From positions 1,852,501 through 1,916,500 of the forward strand of contig OX621166.1 in NCBI GenBank assembly GCA_951640195.1: a stretch of 64,000 nucleotides of DNA. The letters are read 5' to 3'. This stretch comes from Porpolomopsis calyptriformis (Eukaryota; Basidiomycota; Agaricomycetes; Agaricales; Hygrophoraceae). Made by a program: the position numbers and the translations under genes. The notes beneath the pieces were generated by a model, which worked only from the letters and a program-made list of their open reading frames with translations, was not told the DNA's origin and made no database searches. Of the stretch, positions 11,252 through 23,523 are shown piece by piece (position 1 is the stretch's first letter; each line of letters opens with the position of its first letter).

Positions 11252-13581
11252 ATGTTCACGACAGTCACTCTTTTTTGGTTGTTCCTTTCCTGTGTTCTCA
11301 GCGTTAACGGTGCTGCAATCAACACTCAAGATTGTCAGTCTCCTTTTTTTCCTTTTTTCGTGACAATTTCACTTCATCTTGAACAGTGAGTCCGAGTCCC
11401 GCCCCGACGTCACTTCAAGGTGGTTCTGTATTCGGTTTACCTTGTAAGTCTTTCGTCCGCTCTCCTTCATGAAACAACCTTACTTAGTACGAACTCCTAG
11501 CTAACGTTGGCAAGGCGGTATTCTCTCAAGTTCGACGGGTCTTTTCCCAGGCCACGAAGGCTAAGCCAGTTATCGTCGCCGGCGCTGCTCCTGTGCAACA
11601 ACTTATTTTTTCAGCTAGGCAGTCGCGTACGCACTGGTTCCTGTTTGCTTTGTAAATCCGGTCGGTTAACATAGAATTTTAGCATTTATAACCATAGTGC
11701 AAAATCCAGAAGCAACTTTTACCCTCGCTGCCGGTGGTCAAACTACAACCTTCCAGGGTGTCACACTTACGATTGCCACTAATCTTCCCGAGGCCACTGA
11801 TGCTTCAGGCGGCACAGGCTCCACTAGAGATGCAGGCCCCACGACTTCTGAGGGCAATGCGGAGCCCTCATCCGCTCAAGGCGCAGAAACCACGGCCTCC
11901 GAAGGCGAAGCCAGCTCCACCGAACCCACGTCTGGTGCCGGTCCCACTCCTCCAGTCAATGGTGCAGAAACCATCAGCCTTGGTGGTGCAGCGGCCCCTA
12001 CTGACTCAGCCGTTGGTGCAGAGTCCACACCATCTGGTGGTGAAGAAGGCTCTGCCACCCCGGCCCCGACTGGTGGCGCGGAGCCAACTGCTTCCGGCGG
12101 TGCGGCGGAACCCACTTCCTCAGCTGATGGCGCAGAACCTACCTCCTCCAATGGCCAGGTCGAGCCCCCAACTTCTGCCGGGGGTGCAGAACCGACCTCG
12201 GAAGGGGGAGCGCAGTCCACCGACGGCGCCTCGCCCCCTGGTGGAGCAGAATCAAGTTCTTCTGCTGAAGGCGCAGGACCCACAGAGTCAACTTCTACTG
12301 GAGGGGCGGAACCCACTTCTTCTAGCGGCGAAGCGAATCCCACCGACTCCGCTAATGGCGCAGAGTCCACCTCAGCCGGAGGGGCGGAACCCACTTCCTC
12401 CAGTGGCGAAGCAAGTCCCACCGGCTCCGCTAATGGCGCAGAGTCTACCTCAGCTGGCGGCGAAGCAGAGTCAACTTCCGCCGGGGGAGCAGAACCCACT
12501 TCCTCCGGTGGCGAAGCTAATCCCACCGACTCCGCTAATGGCACAGAGTCCACCTCAGCTGCAGGGTCAACTTCTGCCGGGGGAACGGAACCCACTTCCT
12601 CCAGTGGCGAAGCGAGTCCCACCGACTCCGCTAATGGCGCAGAGTCCACCTCAGCTGGTGGCGAAGCAGAGTCAACTTCTGCCGGAGGGGCGGAACCCAC
12701 TTCTTCCAGTGGCGAAGCTAGTCCCACCGACTCCGCTAATGGCGCAGAGTCCACCTCAGCTGGTGGCGAAGCAGAGTCAACTTCTGCCGGAGGGGCGGAA
12801 CCCACTTCTTCCAGTGGCGAAGCTAGTCCCACCGACTCCGCTAATGGCGCAGAGTCCACCTCGTCCGCTGGAGAATCTAGCTCCACTTCTTCGGCTGGCG
12901 GCGCTGAACCCACATCTTCCGATGGTGAAGCAAGTCCTAGTTCCTCTGCTTCTGCTGACGGCGCAGAATCCACTTCCTCTGATGGTGCTTCCGGCAATCC
13001 TGAACATAAGGCAGAACCCACCTCATCTGCCGAAGGTTCATCCACATCCTCAAGCAGCGGCGCGGAATCCACATCCTCTTCCTCAGCAAGTGCGACATCC
13101 TCAGCAGGCGGAGACAACTCTGAGTCGAGCACCACTTCTGGTGCGAGTGCTACCATCACTCCAACTGCGTCCGTTTTTCAAACTGTTACCAGTATGTTTT
13201 CATAATCTTGTTGATGGCTCCTCTGACGCGAGATATATTACAGCGGTTGATGGGTCAGCTGTAACCGTCGTCACTTCCCAAGGCCCTGCTATCACCCTTG
13301 CGCCTAGCGGCATGACGACAGTCTTTGCTGGATCGACATACACCGTAAAACCATTATCCACAGGGGCATTAGCTGTCTCTGGTTCAGCAGCACCAGCAAA
13401 GTCTTCTACTGAGGCCGCGTAAGTGTATACTTGTCCGTATCAATTTGATTGCTTCCACTGATCAACAAACATCCCCTTTAGGGCAAACGCTGCCGTCCGA
13501 GGCTTTGACAATGGCTTCACGGGAGGTGCACTCATGAGTATCGTTGCGGGAGCATTGATTGGAGCTTGGTTCACGATTTAA
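11252..13581 (+). CDS. Repeat-rich GPI-anchored cell-wall protein
   Basis: A secreted Ser/Thr/Glu/Gly/Ala-rich protein of 682 residues. Six exons (11252-11333, 11387-11443, 11501-11626, 11683-13191, 13244-13418, 13482-13581) sum to 2049 nt. The first exon is a signal peptide (FTTVTLFWLFLSCVLSVNGA). A short folded segment ends in TFTLAAGGQTTTFQGVTLTI, and a matching segment (VDGSAVTVVTSQGPAITL) stands after the repeats, so the repeat block seems inserted within a beta-type unit. The centre is built of GGAEPTSSSGEASPT-type modules that include 105 bp near-identical tandem copies. The C-terminus (GGALMSIVAGALIGAWFTI) is a hydrophobic tail typical of a GPI-attachment signal. Expected location is the outer wall, with heavy O-glycosylation and a possible adhesin or surface-coat role. 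The function is not determined by sequence. Confidence 0.8.
12577..12870 (+). repeat. 105 bp in-frame minisatellite in wall-protein gene
   Basis: Units of 105 bp (35 codons) begin at about 12577, 12681 and 12786. The last two are identical over nearly the full unit. Shorter and more diverged copies extend leftwards to about 12290. Because the unit is a multiple of three, copy-number change keeps the protein in frame. Confidence 0.85.
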
Positions 13582-15267
<1,686 letters not shown>

Positions 15268-15276
15268 TAGCAGGGT

Positions 15277-17822
15277 TCATGGTTTCATTACATTCGATAG
15301 AGTGCTTTCCGTTGCGATCTGGAACTCAGATATACCTGTACTCATCATGATGCCACCCTTTTTTGAGAACCGCCCACGCGTCCGCACAACATCCTGCATG
15401 CGATTTTCCGCTCTCTGGATGTCACTGTCGCCACGATCCCTTCGTTGTCCCGCTCTGTGAGATGATTTTTGAGTTTTTGATGCTGATTTGGTGGTACTCT
15501 TCACAGAAGACTTTTGAATCGCGAGTGTAGGTGCGTCGCGGAGTGCGAAGGATTTTGCTAGATGGCCCATGTGAAGATGACGTATGTGAAATATGTGTTT
15601 TTCGTTGGCAGGATGCGTAGCGTAAGCCCTCATATGTGATAAGAATGCCTTCCGCGCCAATTCGGCGTTCTGTTGATGAGGAATCGTAAATGATAATATG
15701 AGAGAAATTTATGGAATGAGAGGACCTTTCCATGACGCAATACCCATCTTTCGAACGACAGCTGAACTTCAGTTGCGCGTTCTTCGTACTCGGTTCCATC
15801 ACCTCCGAATCCGGATTTAAGCAAGCTCTCGACGGCTACGCCCTCCAAAGCAATGCCCTTTTTCCCCTTTCCTGTCGAATGGTTCGTGGCTTCGCTCTGC
15901 ATCTCCCCTTCCACCCACTTCACCCACTCTGCTTCGGTGGGAGAAACTAAACTCCACGCCTGTCCTCCCTTACCTACGCGGGCAGTACGGCCGACCCTAT
16001 GGATGTACTCGGTTGCGCCACCCTCGGTCGGCAGATCGTATTGTACAACGGCACGAACAAGGGGAAGGTCCAGTCCACGAGAAGCAACAGATGTGCAGAA
16101 TAGAATTGAAAACGACGATGTAGACTTTTGACCGTTAGACATTGGCGATGACGTGGCTGCAAAGCCCTGCAGAGAGGCGAGACGGATAGCGGTCGGTAAA
16201 GAACCATGTAAGCGGAAGATAGAAGTGCTTGGAAGGAGACGTGATTTAACTTTTATCTTGTCACTGGCGTAATCGGATTCGAGCGCTCTAGTTCGCGCTT
16301 CACCTTCGGTGTCGCCCTCGGCATCTCTCTCAGATTCTGAAGAAGGTTCGTCTCCATACATAGACGAGGAACCTAATAGATGCCAAAGGAAATCGACCGA
16401 GTCCGTACAGCTCAGGAAAACGATGATTTTTGTTCCCTGACGGTTTTGAGGCTGAGCGAGGAGAGTGCGAAGCAGCGCGACAAGCGCGACCAGCCGCAGC
16501 TTCAACGGCACAACAACATATTTTTGAGTGAGCTGTGATGGTGGTGTAAATTTCTCGGCGGCAAGGCGATCGTGATCAGCGAGGACATTAGTCACTCGTT
16601 CTCTATTGACCCCGGCGGCCTTAATCATGAATGGTCGGCTCAAGACTGACCCTGCCAACGTTTGGACACCCTCGCTGAGCGTCGCTGAACAGAGTACTGT
16701 TTTTCTGCGATGCTCCCAATCCCAGCCACCCACTTCCATGCCTTTTCCGGCTTCTGACGCCTGTATGGCCAGCTTTCTCCGACCATCCAACCCTTCCACG
16801 ATTCCGGTAATTGTCTCTTCGAACCCGAGTTCCATCAGTCGATCGGCTTCATCGAGCACCAGCCATCGACATTTCCCAACGTTAAAAGAGGATGTGTTCT
16901 GTAAATGATCGAGCAACCGACCGGGCGTTGAGACGAGAATTGGAATACCCTTCCGTAAACGTGCTTTTTCGTGAGTACGGGTAGCGCCACCTATGAGCAG
17001 TCCAGACACAAGCCAGCGAGTTAACCGAGTAGAAAAACTAGAATGATCTACTGATTCATCCTCAGAACGCAGGCGAAGTTTCAAAAGTGATTCCAGAACG
17101 TCCGCAATTTGTTTCGCGAGTTCGCGAGTAGGGGCTATGATTATGGCGAGAGTGCCAATAGAACGATCGATATAAGATAGAGAACTCAAAGGCAGAAGGT
17201 CTTGCACGATAGGTAGTAGGAAAGATAATGTTTTACCAGATCCGGTTTGTGATTGAATGAACACATCCCTCGAGTCTGCTTCTTTAGAAGCGAGGGAAAG
17301 CATGGTGGCTAGGGTTGCTCGCTGGATAGAAGTAGGTTTTGAGATACCCATCTTGTTTGAAAGATGTGCGGTTATGAGTGGATCAAGGCCTAAGCCTGAA
17401 AAAGTTGACGAGTCGTCTAAAGGAGCGTTGCTGGGTTGCGATAAATCCTGTCGAAAAGAAGTCTCGTTTGGAACCTCGACTTTGGGGTTGTGCGAGAACA
17501 GTGAAGATATGATCTGAGAGGGACGCGCGTTTTGTGGTGAGTGATCATGGGCAGATGAAGACAGCCCTATCCTGGTGCGTTTTAGGGAATGGTGGGCTTC
17601 TCCATCACTAGCTGTTTCGGTTGCATGAGATTGAGATATTCCATCCGATCGCGCTTTCCGTTTTGCAACTCTTTTCGCCTTTAGCCTTTGCGTTCATGAG
17701 CACCAGCTGAAGAGACTATATGCCACGAACCTATCGGTCCACCTCCCCCCTTTCCGCGCCGCCACAGGCTTCAATGGAAGTTGGTCATCGATGGCGAGAT
17801 TGAGTACAAGGTCGTCCTCCAT
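15277..17822 (-). CDS. DBP7: DEAD-box RNA helicase DBP7 (DDX31 family)
   Basis: Nucleolar ATP-dependent RNA helicase for 60S ribosome assembly. Three exons (17822-17731, 17685-15726, 15669-15277) sum to 2445 nt, 814 residues. A basic N-terminal extension rich in Lys/Arg leads to the Q motif ([24 protein letters not shown]). Motif I is SQTGSGKT, Ia PTRELAKQ, Ib [44 protein letters not shown] and [15 protein letters not shown] long insertion lies between the two RecA domains, typical of DBP7/DDX31. The C-terminal DUF4217-like region includes [12 protein letters not shown] and [21 protein letters not shown]. The start codon is 62 bp from that of the divergent cyclophilin gene. Confidence 0.95.
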
Positions 17823-17884
17823 CGTCGTGGTCGTTCATATTTTCATTCACGTGAGTCGGATTAGCGCCACCTTTTTTACCCACC

Positions 17885-19119
17885 ATGTTCGCTCGTTTCT
17901 CAACAGGTACTATTCTCTTTCTATCAGCGTGCCTTTGCACTGAGTCAGTTGAAGCCGCGCAGGGCCCAAAAATCACCAACAAAGTTTATTTTGACATCAA
18001 GCATGGAAAACAGAATTTAGGGAGAAGTGAGTTTCTCAAGTTGTATCATAAAGAGGTTGCTTGCTAAGATGTCGCCCAAGTCGTCGTGGGTCTTTATGGC
18101 GGTGTAGGTAACGGTCGTGGGCGGTAAATAATAACCTCATAATTGACCGCTGCCTTCGCCAGACTGTCCCCAAGACCGCAGAGAACTTTCGTGCCCTTGC
18201 TACCGGAAAGACGAAGGATGGTAAAGACCTCGGCTTTGGTTACAAAGGCTCCAAGTTCCACAGAGTAATTAAAGACTTCATGTGAGCTGCCCAAAGTTCA
18301 ATCATGGTGGTATTTTTCTAACAAATGCCCCTCTCTCAGGATCCAAGGTGGTGACTTCAGTGCGTGGCTGTTGAACAGGGCAAATATCTGCCGGTTTACT
18401 TCTTCCCCACAGCCAGAGGCGACGGTACTGGCGGGAAGGTAGGCAACGAGTAATCTCATATTTACCTTAGACTAAACTCTTTCCCAGTCGATCTATGGCC
18501 AAAAGTTTGCAGATGAGAATTTGTAAGTTTTTCAACACTAGCTCGTTCCATTAGGTTTTACTTCTCATTAGCGTATTGAAGCATACTGCACCAGGCATTC
18601 TATCGATGGCAAACGCGGGGAAGAACACCAATGGTGAGCAAACACATAAATCTTTCCTCCTGGCCATATTCCTATATTCCTTTCCATAGGTTCCCAATTT
18701 GTAAGCATTTCCTCTTTTAGTCCCGCGTTGCAGAATTTACAACTTACCTTGAGGATATATAGTTCATCTGCACCGCAGTCACAAGTTGGCTAGACGGACA
18801 TCACGTCAGCGCAACATTCCCACTCCCTTCTGCTGTATACTTATACTGATTATACAGGTTGTCTTCGGAAAGGTTCTTGAAGGAATGGATGTTGTCCGTG
18901 CTATTGGTTTGTTCCTTACCTTTGCCCACCTCACCCTCCGATGAGATGGCCTTTCTGCAGAAAATGTTCCAACAAGTCGGGATTGTCCGCACGAGGAGGT
19001 TATTGTTGTCAATTCCGGGGAGGTAAGTTGGCCCCCTTATGGCCAATGTGATTGATGGACAATTAATATGTTTGAATTAGCTTGAACACGTTCTTGAGGC
19101 AGACGCCGCAGAAAAATAG
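17885..19119 (+). CDS. Secretory-pathway cyclophilin (peptidyl-prolyl isomerase B type)
   Basis: Peptidyl-prolyl cis-trans isomerase assisting protein folding. Twelve exons (17885-18026, 18081-18103, 18163-18281, 18340-18359, 18413-18438, 18488-18522, 18572-18633, 18690-18700, 18763-18804, 18858-18906, 18961-19022, 19081-19119) give 630 nt, 209 residues. An N-terminal signal peptide ([18 protein letters not shown]) precedes [12 protein letters not shown]. The cyclophilin domain has [29 protein letters not shown] (active-site Arg), [26 protein letters not shown] and W in [12 protein letters not shown] (cyclosporin-contact Trp). The protein ends ADAAEK, with no HDEL/KDEL retrieval signal, so it may be secreted or retained otherwise. 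One exon is only 11 nt. Confidence 0.94.
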
Positions 19120-19820
19120 GCGCCTCTTCAAGCCGAGCCACAACCGGCCCTAGTCTGTTTATTACGCACTGTAAATAAATCAGATTTCTTTGATAAAAGG
19201 GTGGGACTGAGAGAAACCTTGCAAGCAGGGCAATAAGAGCCTCTCAAGGCTGTACCGAGTCTCGCTTATCTTCACTTCCATCATGTCTAGCACCCAGATC
19301 TACGACGGTACGTTCGACGTTGCAAGTCATCAGGTCAACCAATACTTTTATCCGTAAGGTGAGTTGGCGCCCTAGTGAAAAATCGGACCGTTATATAGAC
19401 AGGTTGCCTGCGGTGACCTGGAGAAATACCAAAAAATATACTCTTTTCCCCCGCATACCGCACAAAAGGCCTCATAATGTCATTGCAAATGATTGAAGTA
19501 CTCGTGTCACTGAATATTCGCTCTAGATGGTGACAATTTTTTACGCCTTTCAGTTCCCAACAAGACAACGGGAAATGAAAGAAAGAACGGGCCAGGTGGT
19601 TGTGCCTCCCGTCACTCAATTTCCGCGCATTTCAGGGTTGGTCCACGCTTGATCTCATTTGCGCAGCACTACTTTATGGATATAAAGTCATGGCGGAAGA
19701 GGAAGATGGGAGACACGCATCACATTCCATAATTCGCCAGTCAAAATACCAAAACGGCCGTAAGTCAAAATCTTCATTCCCTCGTCTAGAGCACCTCTTG
19801 TAGCGACGAGAACTGATTGC
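19120..19820. other. Spacer between cyclophilin and GH45-like gene
   Basis: No gene is supported. Two hints were looked at. A short exon-like start at about 19283 (MSSTQIYD followed by a GTACGT donor) and an open stretch at about 19617-19803 (acceptor, then STLDLICAALLYGYKVMAEE) could belong to a tiny membrane-protein gene, but I could not join them with a convincing middle exon. Confidence 0.35.
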
Positions 19821-20923
19821 TCACAAGAGAGAGAACCATATTACAATCATTGTTAGTATCAGAGAGGTATACGTCGCCAACCGTTGGGCGGAGCTGGTAT
19901 GTGTCGGTCTGTGTGCAAATCCGTTATCAACACGGGGGACACATATGTCATGGAAGGAAGCGCACGAAATCCCGTGGTTATCCGAATAGGATGGACATGT
20001 CTCATTTGTGCCGAGCTAAGGCAAATTCGGATTCTTCAGACCTAATAATGGAGATAGAAATGCATGCTAACCGTAGCATTTGCCGGACAGCAGGCAGCAT
20101 CTGGCCCCAGATTCGTCACAGCCCCCAAAGCGGAAGTGTTTTGTGCACCTGCCCAGTTAGGCTCGCAGGCGACAGCAGAATAGCTGATGTTCCAGACTCC
20201 AAAATCCTGTGCCTTGTTTTCAGGCGCTGTACTGAGTCATTCAGACGGTAGACTCACAGTGTATCCCTGGAAATCAGTTGTGAGTAGCTGAAAGAAGCTG
20301 ATCAGGTCAACTACGGACATATTCCGAAACATTAGAGGGGAAAAAATCGGACGGGATAGCCGGCGACGGGTACGCAAGGTCAAAGTTGAGGTAATGACCT
20401 GCCCTGTGTGGAATAAAGGTCAACATTTGTCACGAAATGAAGTGGCCAGTTTGATGCTGACGGATTGAGTTTGTTTTTTGTCGCACTACACCAACCATCT
20501 TTCGAGAGCGGACATAAATCTGTGATTTTGACCACGACATATTTTGTTACATTAGGGTAGAATGGTGGGTCGGATTTAAACGTGTTGAGTAGCGTTAGAT
20601 TGAAGCAAAGTCCACAGGCGGGACCGTAAGCTTCGCTGCTACCTGTGAAGAGTCGAAAACAAGATGGTTTGGATTTTCGATTTGGCCTTACCGTATGCCA
20701 TCTGATTTAATGCTGCGGTTGGGTAATATGTACTCGATGGTGCACACCCGCAAGCAGCAATGTCCCCCAGAGGAAGACCATAGTGTGTCATTGTCGCAAA
20801 TCCGTTAGAGGGATAATTTATCCAGCTAGAATCTGAGGCTACAACCTCCAGCGACCGGGCTAGCCAATAGAGAATGATTGAAGAACGAGTGCCAGCCCAG
20901 CCGACACGATGGAGAGAATGCAT
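19821..20923 (-). CDS. GH45/expansin-like (barwin-fold) secreted protein
   Basis: Putative endoglucanase or expansin-like protein acting on cell-wall polysaccharide. Seven exons (20923-20692, 20642-20462, 20403-20319, 20266-20258, 20206-20072, 20015-19966, 19908-19821) sum to 780 nt, 259 residues. The conserved core begins FATMTHYGLPLGDIAACGCA, then STYYPTAALNQMAYG, YGPACGLCFNLTLLNTF and VVVKITDLCPLSKDGWCSAT, the Cys-rich signature of GH45 endoglucanases. DLAYPSPAIPSDFFPSN, DFGVWNISYSAVACEPNW and TCPSYSDNHG follow. It has an N-terminal hydrophobic leader and, unusually, a C-terminal hydrophobic tail (TSLILTMIVIWFSLL) that could be a GPI signal or membrane anchor. One exon is 9 nt. It is divergent from GCN5 with 66 bp between start codons. 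Confidence 0.85.
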
Positions 20924-20989
20924 TTTTTGCAGGCTGTTTCTTGTTTTGGGCACGATCAAAACCGTTTCCGGCGCCAACACCTCTCCACA

Positions 20990-23396
20990 ATGAAGGTCCT
21001 GTACCCTGCCTCCTATCAGTTACCGAGACTTAACGATGTTCTCCTCTCACTTAAAATCGCGCGCCATTCGAGATGTACTACCTGCAATTCTTGCAATGGA
21101 CTCCATCCACCACCAGATGTGAACATCATTCTTGACAACGAGGTAAAAACAGAAACCTCTCTTGGTGATCTTACGCAATACGGCTCAGACGACGACGAAG
21201 GGATAACCTACTTGGAAACATGTGCATGTGGTCACAGTGTAAAAGAACACAACGCAGACCCGACCGATCTTGGTAGGGAGGAGTTTTCCCGAAGGGCGCG
21301 AGTCGCCGTCCGCCTTGACGAACTCCTACAGGTTAGCTCTTTCCCGTTATTAGACAGGCTATTTACTAAAAATGTGCCATCTATAGGTGCGGGAGATAAG
21401 CTCCATTTTCATCACAAACTCATGAACTGAATGTCATCACTAGGATGTAGGGAAGTTGCTAGACTTCGGTTACTTGGACGAGGACATCGCTTCCGTGCGG
21501 AAGCAGATGAGACTTCCCGTCTCTCTCCTTGGCTCTTCGTTCGATGTTCCTTCTCCCGGTAGGTAGTTCGCTCACCTTAGCTCATTCCCGCCTACGATGA
21601 AAGTTCAATTCAGACAGGTCGCCCTCTTTACGACCCCCTCAGTCCCCTGCATCATCTGACCTTAGCGACCCGCCTCAACCTCCCTCCAAGAAGCGACGTA
21701 TTTCAACTTCATCACTGAGCGAAGCAGATGACGAGGAAGACGTCGGGGAAGAAGACAAGCCACTAGCGGCACGTGTGGCGATGACTCATGCAGTTGTTCG
21801 GCCGGAGAGGACCACAACACGTTTAGCTCCCGGCCACCGCCCTGGAAAAAAGAAGTCAAAAGGCCACACCGCTCCCACTTCCATAGCTCCCCCAACGGGA
21901 CAAGAGCCATCCGAGATGAATAGCAAGCCGAAGGGAATCGGGGGCTGCGAAATAAAAGTCAAGATTGAAGACAAGATGGACGAGAACCAACTCACTCGTC
22001 TCGCAACCGGTGTCACGGTTGACGTTGGAAGAAAAACGCCATCAACAGTTTGGTCTATCTCGACTTGTCCCTTGTAATCGTTTTAACGTCCTTCCATAGC
22101 ATCCTACCAAACCAGAAAGAGTTGCCACCGCCGAGTTGCGCAAAGGTGTCATCCAAATCACACCAGTAGAGAATGATGGGACCCCGCGGTCATTGGTTAT
22201 CCTCACCGGTCTGAAAACACTATTTCAGACGCAGTTGCCCAAAATGCCACGAGAGTATATCGCGAGGTTGGTTTACGACGATAACTCGAAAGCACTTGCC
22301 ATCATTAAGCGGGGATACAAAGTAGTGGGAGGAATCTGTTACCGACCATTCCCTCATCGCGGTTTCGCAGAAATTGTCTTCTTTGCAATATCATCAGCGG
22401 ATCAGGAGAAAGTGAGTCTCTACCCTTTTGTGTCATTGCTGTTTATTGGTGACTTCGTTTAGGGTTACGGTGGGATGCTTATGGACCACTTCAAGATGCA
22501 CATTCGGGGAACATATCCTGAAATGATGCACTTTCTCACATACGCTGACAATTTCGCAGTGGGGTACTTCTGGAAACAAGGTTTTTCCAAAGATATCACC
22601 CTTGACCGATCCATCTGGGCTGGCTACATCAAAGATTATGAAGGGGGAACAATCATGCAATGCACGATGCTGCGGAAAGTGGACTATCTTGCCAAAGCAG
22701 ACATCATAGCGAAGCAGCGAGCAGCCATTTTAACAAAAATTAGAGAAATGTCAAAATCCCATATCATTTATCCCGGCTTACCCCAGTTTCAGGAGGGTGC
22801 AGACCCCAACGTCACCGTCGAACCTAAGGATGTCCCTGGTCTAAGTGAGTAACATCACAGTCTCAGCTTATCCCCTATTCTTACTGTCACAATAAAACAA
22901 GGGGAGAGCGGATGGACACCCATTATGACCGTTGCAGCGTAGGCAGGCTTTTCGGGTGAGACGGCACTGTATTAAATACTCGCATCCAGCCCCGTGCGAC
23001 CGACACCAAGAAGCGCCGAACAGCATTTTATCCACAAGCTCTTGTCGGACTTACAAGCACACCCTCAAGCCTGGCCTTTTCTTAACCCAGTCAATAGTGA
23101 AGAAGTGGTGGATTACTATGAAGTCATTAAGAAACCTATGGGTGTGTACCATCTTCCTTCCTTGTATATTTCCCTGATCTCAAACTACGGCTTTGGTAGA
23201 CTTCAGCACGATGGAACACAAACTATCCACGGACCAGTATACCTCATTGGATCCATTTCTTGCTGATGCACAACTTATTTTCGATAATTGTCGGTTTTAC
23301 AATCCCGAGGGGTCCATCTATGCTAAGAATGCGACCAGGGTTGAGAAGTTCTTGAAAGATCAAGTGGCCGACCATTTGAAGAAGGAGGAACAGTAG
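20990..23396 (+). CDS. GCN5: Histone acetyltransferase GCN5 (bromodomain, PCAF-N-like start)
   Basis: Catalytic subunit of SAGA/ADA complexes, acetylating histone H3 in nucleosomes. Eight exons (20990-21331, 21444-21558, 21614-22047, 22100-22411, 22463-22844, 22902-22938, 22990-23141, 23200-23396; 1971 nt, 656 residues). The HAT domain (about residues 300-460) has [31 protein letters not shown], the catalytic Glu in [12 protein letters not shown] and the acetyl-CoA loop [13 protein letters not shown]. The C-terminal bromodomain has [29 protein letters not shown] and the acetyl-lysine Asn in [13 protein letters not shown]. The N-terminus carries Cys pairs (CTTCNSCNG, then [10 protein letters not shown]) that resemble the PCAF N-terminal domain of animal GCN5/PCAF, absent from the yeast protein. 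A Lys/Ser-rich linker joins the two parts. Confidence 0.95.
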
Positions 23397-23523
23397 TAGT
23401 AATCTTGTTGTAACTATTTATTTTATTTGTTGAACTATCACCGGAACGGGGTGTATTATGAGGCTCCGTGTCGACAATGAATGTTTCGCCTCCACTCGGT
23501 GATCCCAAGACCAAGAGGAAGAG

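Noticed and set aside
11876..13159. 427-codon minus-strand reading frame through the wall-protein repeats
   Set aside because: It is the complement of the repeat block and mirrors its periodicity. It has no introns, signal or domain, whereas the plus frame has a signal peptide and GPI tail in proper exons.
11734..13422. 562-codon plus-strand frame over the same repeats
   Set aside because: A shifted reading of the same repeats (Pro/Leu/Gln-rich) that ignores the intron at 13192-13243. The real frame is supported on both sides.
19283..19803. Possible tiny membrane-protein gene
   Set aside because: A first-exon-like start and a later open stretch exist, but no in-frame middle exon or family match was found.
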